Source: Abelmoschus esculentus
Lineage: Eukaryota; Streptophyta; Magnoliopsida; Malvales; Malvaceae
DNA: 64,000 nucleotides
Direction: 5' to 3'
Assembly: GCA_035048815.1 (NCBI GenBank)
Contig: JAUCBN010000042.1
Span: 7,750,001-7,814,000, forward strand
Shown: positions 58,662-64,000 of the stretch, in pieces
Layout: each line of letters opens with the position of its first letter
How positions within the stretch are numbered: the stretch's first letter is position 1
Made by a program: the position numbers and the translations under genes
Notes under the pieces: model-generated
The model's input: only the letters and a program-made list of their open reading frames with translations
The model's database searches: none
Told to the model about the DNA's origin: nothing

Positions 58662-58668
58662 TAGTTAA

Positions 58669-61248
58669 TGTAACCCCTAATTTTAACCTAATTTCTTAGA
58701 TTAGAAGTTAGGGTTCACACTACGAAAACTTCATTTATAAGTTAGGTTTTAATAAAATAATATTATAAATTTCTGATAAATTATTAACTCAGAAAACTGA
58801 AAATTAACAATTAAAATAACAGAAGGTTCAACCCAAAATTTAAATAAACAAAACAGTTATGAAAATCGTTTAAATGTCCAAAGTCTTTTATACATAAATA
58901 ATATCCAAAAGAAATGTTGTAATCTGGAAATTTAAACTGTAAAACGTACGATAAAAATAATCTGAGTTAGGATCCTCCAAGTACTATACACAACCTAGGT
59001 CAGAGATCTGAAATAAGAAACTACGGGGGTGTAAGCTTGGAAGCCTAATGTGTCTCTAAGATGCAGAAAAATAAATTTACAGTACAGAAAATGTATCACA
59101 AAGCAAAATAGTACAATCTCAGAACATAACATCATATCACAAAACAGAACAGAACATGCGATGAAATGCATGAATGATATGATATGCACCCAAACACCGA
59201 ACACCATCAGAAGAGAAGGGTCCCCTGAACCACTCTAAATCCATCACGCCATCAGAAGTGAATCTCGATCAGAAGGTGGAGTCACTGAACAGAAGTGGAC
59301 GCTCGACCCGTAGGTGGAGCCACTAATCAGAAGTGATACTAACCAACAGGTGATATCACTGAACTTCTCCATACACATATTCTACCGATGTCATGACATG
59401 AACAGATATCAGAATCAGAATATATGCCTAAGAGAATAACAGAAGACATGCGTAACAGTTCAGAATCAGATATTCAATTAATATTTTAGAGCATAACAGT
59501 TATTCAATTAATTTCAAAAATTAACAGAAATGATGCAATCAATATTACACAGGATTAACAGATATACTAAATAATACACACATAGATAAACATAAAATAG
59601 TTGGGAGAGACACACCTGTAGCAGATCACCTAACACCGATAATGACGTATACCGGGCTCAACCTTAGAACTAGGTCTAGCAGGTGTAGAACCTACGTATA
59701 ATAATAAGGTAAGATACTCTAACTACTATGCCATTAAACCAGAGAATACACGAGACAGAAGTAAACCGAAAACTCACGTGCGAGTCCCAAAGTCTGATAA
59801 ATAGGAGGTCGTCCAAGAGGAGGAGGAGGAGGAGGCAGATGCTCGGGGTCAGAATCCACGTCACTTGAATCAAACAGAAACTGATTCAGAAACCAAAACT
59901 GAAAACTTCCAAATAAGGCATTCAAACTTAAAAGCCCTAAAAATGACACTTCGAGTTCAAATTTCAAAAAAACAGATAACACCATCGGATTCAGGATGTC
60001 GGAAAACATATAGTGAGATCTGGTTAGAAAAAGTCAACTTTTGGTCAAAAGTCAAAGTAAACTCTGGTCAAAGTCAAAGTCAACCGGTCAAAGTCAACCG
60101 GTCAAAGTCAACTTTGACTTGACTAGTCAAAAGTCAACGATCAACTTAGAAGTCAAAGTCAAACTTTGAATGATCAAAGATCAAATATGGTCAAAGTCCA
60201 TGGTCAATTGGTTAGGGTCAAACTCGGTCAAAGTCAAACCCAGTCAAAGGTCAACAAGGTCAAGGTCAACTTGGTCCAAGGTCTGAACAAAGATGGTCAA
60301 GCGGTCAAAATCGGATCGGGTCCATGAAACGGTTCGGGTCACTTTAACAAATTAAAACAAAAGAATAATTTGGGCTCACCCAAATAATTCCCACAACAAC
60401 TTAACACAACCATTAGCCCACTTTACAAGACCATCTACACAAACCACCAAGCCCAACCATGCCAACCCACCAGCCCACTTAGAAAACAGACACACAAACA
60501 AAGAACTAGGGTTTCTAACAACCCTTGATGATGGCAACAAAGAACCCATCGACAATAAAAGGAAACCGACGGCAGCGACAGTAACTCTTTGGTGACGATT
60601 CCGACGATCAAACTAGTGACCCCAACAAGAACGATGATGGAACCGAAATCAAAGGAAACCAACAAACCTAAAACATAACCACAATAGAAATAAAAAAAAT
60701 GAAAACGAAAACAAAACCTTTACACTTAAAACAGATTACTACCAGATCAAGATTTACCCCAAAACAAAACCCTGACGGCAGCGAACAAAAAGGTCAAACC
60801 AGTCATGTTAATTTCTTCAAAGGCGAAGGTGACAAGAAGAGAGTCCGATAGAAAAGCAAAGTCAACAAAGGTGTTGTGATTGAAGGCTGATCAAAAGAGA
60901 TCCGAGCATTCACTTGTTTATAGCCAAAAATAAATGAAAAAGAAAGGGGAACGATTCTGGTGTGAAAAAGTTAAGAGAAAGGGGAAAAATGAAATGCGGT
61001 TGCCTTGGATGTTTTTGGCAGAAAACAATTTCAAAACTGGGAAAAGATTAAACTTTACCCTAAGATAAAGGTAAAATTACACTCAAGGCCTTCCAACTTA
61101 AATAAAAAATTTAAAACATTCACACCATTTTACCTTTTAAACAAAAAGGTCACTAATATCAGATATTAAAACCCAAATTATTAGGGTTTTCAGAAATTAG
61201 GGTTTTCAAAATTTAATTTTCAAATTAGGGAAAAATCGGGGTGTTACA
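58669..61248 (-). mobile_element. Solo LTR (Tekay/Del-like Ty3/gypsy) with 5-bp target duplication
   Basis: The ends are TGTAACCCCTAA (58669) and GGGGTGTTACA (61248), length 2580 bp. The flanks GTTAA (58664-58668) and GTTAA (61249-61253) are identical. No gag or pol is inside, so this is a solo LTR or a non-autonomous element of that shape. On the minus strand it starts TGTAACACCCC, as LTRs of the Tekay/Del lineage do, so I give that strand. It contains a dense GTCAA cluster at 60031-60310 and several ribbon-like short repeats at 59240-59370. Small frames inside are not genes. Confidence 0.75.
60031..60310. repeat. Dense GTCAA (W-box core) cluster in the solo LTR
   Basis: The pentamer GTCAA, the complement of the TTGAC W-box core, occurs nearly thirty times in about 280 bp, in units such as GGTCAAAGTCAACC. 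Copies are in mixed spacing. A small inverted version, TCAAAGTCAACTTTGACT, lies near 60103. Confidence 0.85.
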
Positions 61249-61286
61249 GTTAACCCAAGAAACCACTCCCTAAAGAAGTGCGAGTG

Positions 61287-61630
61287 ATGGCGACTCAGTA
61301 CGGCATCAAATGCACGGTCAATCTAATCGCCGCTCACTTCCGCGATCTAGTCGTAGTAAATAAACCTAAATATCCCTCTATCTCCCTTAATTCAGCATTC
61401 GATTTCTACCATTAAGTTTTGCTTTTTTATAAAATTTTCTGATAACAAGGAAAATAATGATGGTGATAGTCTAAAGTTTGATTCTATTTCTTTGTTTATT
61501 TACATAAAGTTTGTGAGTGTCTTGACCGCAAAGGCCCGTTAACTCTCCCAGCCAGTCTCAAGTTCACACAGAGCTCACTTCTTCTCAAGTCAAGAACTGC
61601 TTACTTGTTTTTATTCAACTGCTTACTCTA
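61287..61630 (+). pseudogene. 5' fragment of RNA polymerase III subunit RPC3-like gene
   Basis: ATG at 61287 opens MATQYGIKCTVNLIAAHF, then RDLVV. This matches the N-terminus of plant RPC3 (the Pol III-specific RPC82 orthologue), which continues with an FGDLVAKVCE-type block. A GTAAAT donor follows at 61356. After about 150 bp, KVCECLDRKGPLTLPA is seen from 61506, the next block of the same protein. A frameshift near 61560 moves the reading to ELTSSQVKNCLLVFIQL (61575-61625). Nothing of the other 500 or so residues is visible after that. The frameshift, a changed splice area and two transposons in the leader show it is dead. Recognition is from memory of the family and should be checked by search. 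Confidence 0.65.
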
Positions 61631-61639
61631 GAACAATCT

Positions 61640-64000
61640 TTTATTTTGTTGCAATTCAAAACTGAGAAGAAAGATTAAAAGAGGTTTATTTAGTATTATT
61701 TATGATTATTACGTTGTGTTATATGTATATTATATTTATGTATTGTTTGCATATATATGTATTATATATTAATATTTTGTTATGAACATAAGAAATAATC
61801 TTTTCGAACTCAAATACTAATAATTCATTCAAGAAAAAAAATTATATTAAAAAAGAGAAGAAGAATAGAAAAAATTAAAAACATAAAAAGAGAATTTGAC
61901 AGTTCATATTTTTTTATATCTTTCTCCTATCTTTTTACTGTCCTTTAATAGTTAATTATTGTAATTAATAACTTAATTCATTTTGGGATACCCTTTTCAC
62001 GTGTTTTATCCTTACCACTTGTTGCTGACTTGGAAGTGGATGGAGTATGTTGTATTGGCATAGGTTACTCATGATAATAACAATACCTTCATCTCATAGA
62101 ATTAGAAATAATACGTTGAATCAATATTCTCACCCTTCATTGTGTTAATCATATTGTACTCATACTGTTGTACCATCTTTATTATCTCAATTTCTTTCTC
62201 GTTCATAACATCAATCTTATTTGTATTTGTTGTTTTAACCTGAGAGAAATTGAATAACATACAAAAATAATTTGTAAACTTTTACTTCCTTTTACTACTA
62301 AAATTTGTAGTTTGTATCTCGACACTATGATAACTACATCGCTCTTGAATAGTCTCTTTCTAATGAAAATATAATGCAATCATTGTAGCACTTTAAAACC
62401 CTTAGTTGAGCCACCTTCAAGAATAACATCATCAAATAGAATTTTAACCTTTAAGATGTTAATTCTCAAAACTAAAAAGATAAAAGCAATATATCAAACA
62501 ATAATTAATTCAATCATTCGTGTCTTGTAATCTTCAGGTTGTTCCTTTATATCTCATAAAATGTTTTCTTCCACTACCACGATCACGATAGTGATGGTTG
62601 TATTCTCCAGTAACCAAACAAAGCTTTGAAGTACATTAAAAAAAACATTACCATAAATATTTAGACTCCAAATTTGGGAATTAGACCGATAATAAATCCA
62701 ACCAATTTGACAGTAGTTGAAGTTGCTAATACAACTTTTAAATTGAGTTTTTGTGAAATCATTTTTAAATTTCGATAGTTTTTAACGAAGTATTATTTCT
62801 TGATAGTCTCTTTTTATTTGGTGTATACCAATGAAAATTCTTGTGTATAAAAAAACATGGAGCAACCATTGGAAAGAAGAAATAATTCTGAGTAATTCTC
62901 TTGATCATACAAAATCGACAAAGACGAGTTCTTATGACGATTTAAATTGCTAATTTTAGTTGAATAGTCTCTATTAACTTTTTAGTTGACCTTTATTGAA
63001 GAAACTCGAATAATATTGTATACGGAAGACCAAAAATAAACGATTTCAATCGCCATAGAAAATAAATTATAAGTCATTTCATATATATGACCAATGTTAG
63101 GAGCTTCGGAAGAACTGTCATTCTCCATACATAATGATAGAACTTCAATCAAGGATAAGTATCCTTCATCCTCAATTTTCATAGGACCAGAACACATAAA
63201 TCCTAAGCATATAGGATAAACGTCTCACTTTCTTTCTAGTTAATCCAAATATATACTCTTAATATACATTTCAACCAATTTCTTTCTAAATTGGTCTGTA
63301 TTGCCTTGTCCAAGGATAAGAATAGATTTTTCCAATATTAAAAATATGATATGTTTTTTGTCAAGGATTTATACTTTATCATGTTTTTAAAACTCAACCA
63401 GAAAGTAAATGGTTCCAAGATCATTTTTCTCAAAGAAATCAACAAATATAACAATGACATCGAATAAATATTTAACTAATTTGTTCATATTTATAATCTT
63501 ATTAAACTCAACTTTCAAGTTTCGATCATGGCATATCATTATTTTCTCCATCACCAAAGATCAAAATATGAAAGGGTCATTTAGCTGAATTACTTCTTTC
63601 TCGTTAAACATTTTTCTCAACCATGCACCTAAGAAATCTATAAATTCTAAATTACTTACAAAGTATATCGGAATTGTTCCATGACCACTCAAAGTAACAA
63701 TCTTTATCACTTCCATGATCTCTCCATGGTTTCGAGGTTCGACCATTGATTTATGGGTAAACATCAAGAAGGAAGGTCTTTCCTCAACTCGATTATGCAT
63801 TGTTGTTTCATCCTTTTGAGATTCAAATTTTTCTCTGATTTGAAATCTATTGATTATCAAAATTTTCATTGTAATTTTTAGTGTCAATTTTTTATAGGTT
63901 GGTAGACAATTCTCCAAACAATTGGTTTTTTTTTGTTGAGTCCTTTGATTCTTCATTTTTTAGGTATACCTTGGACAAAAGTCCCAATTGTGATGATAGA
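61640..64000. other. No recognisable gene; two unassigned minus-strand frames
   Basis: The stretch is AT-rich. Minus-strand open frames at 62982-63197 (71 codons, with SLIEVLSLCMENDSSSEAP) and 63561-63956 (131 codons, with HGEIMEVIKIVTLSGHG) have less biased composition than usual for chance frames here and may be exons or remnants of one decayed gene. I do not recognise either and cannot assign a function. Confidence 0.4.

Noticed and set aside
58669..61248. DNA transposon with TGTAAC/GTTACA inverted ends
   Set aside because: Only the outer few bases are inverted, and the 5-bp duplication and 2.6-kb length fit a gypsy solo LTR better.

Overview
The window is a stretch of plant nuclear DNA, very probably from a dicot. 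It is AT-rich and packed with LTR retrotransposons. It has an intronless CYP96A-type P450, an L1 LINE with an RNase H tail, copia and Tat/Athila gypsy elements, and Mutator-type MITEs. The Tat elements carry an extra DUF7745-like ORF and the copia LTR remnants contain short TATCGA-type motifs, which suggests Malvaceae (cotton-like). That placement is inference. There are no operons, phages or CRISPR arrays.

Only one intact protein-coding host gene is visible: the P450 at 16446-17969 (+), with its own TATA box and poly(A) signal. Two host-gene scraps are also seen. A broken 5' end of an RNA polymerase III subunit RPC3-like gene lies at 61287-61630 (+), and a tRNA-Cys-like sequence at 52579-52647 (-). 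A third, weak candidate is a promoter plus first exon at about 48554-48797 (-).

Layout: 1-4500 is a decayed Ty3/gypsy element (-). 4570-4827 is a LINE zinc-finger scrap. 5515-6540 is a long inverted-repeat element. 7071-12440 is a near full-length L1-type LINE (-) whose ORF1 and ORF2 overlap as ATGA. 12460-14860 holds copia (SIRE-like) LTR remnants around a plant-transposon-protein pseudogene. 15811-16235 is a Mutator-type MITE split by a smaller element, just upstream of the P450. 19430-44563 is a mosaic of at least four Tat/Ogre-lineage pieces (tRNA-Arg primed) and three to four Athila-lineage pieces, some joined in opposite orientations. 44600-46640 is a decayed hAT (TTF zinc-finger/DUF4371) transposase (-). 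49518-50322 is a second inverted-repeat element with telomere-like CCCTAAA runs. 50827-51080 is a second copy of the same MITE family. 52802-58661 is a Ty1/copia element (-) and 58669-61248 a solo LTR; both sit in the leader of the RPC3-like fragment. The last 2.3 kb has no recognisable gene.

No novel multi-gene system was found. The most interesting signals are: (i) a 26-nt hairpin present four times in Athila 3' non-coding DNA with a compensatory base-pair change; (ii) a primer-binding-site look-alike inside each Tat LTR; (iii) two LTR insertions whose target sites overlap by 3 bp in a broken RPC3 leader; (iv) paired MITEs with clear target duplications.
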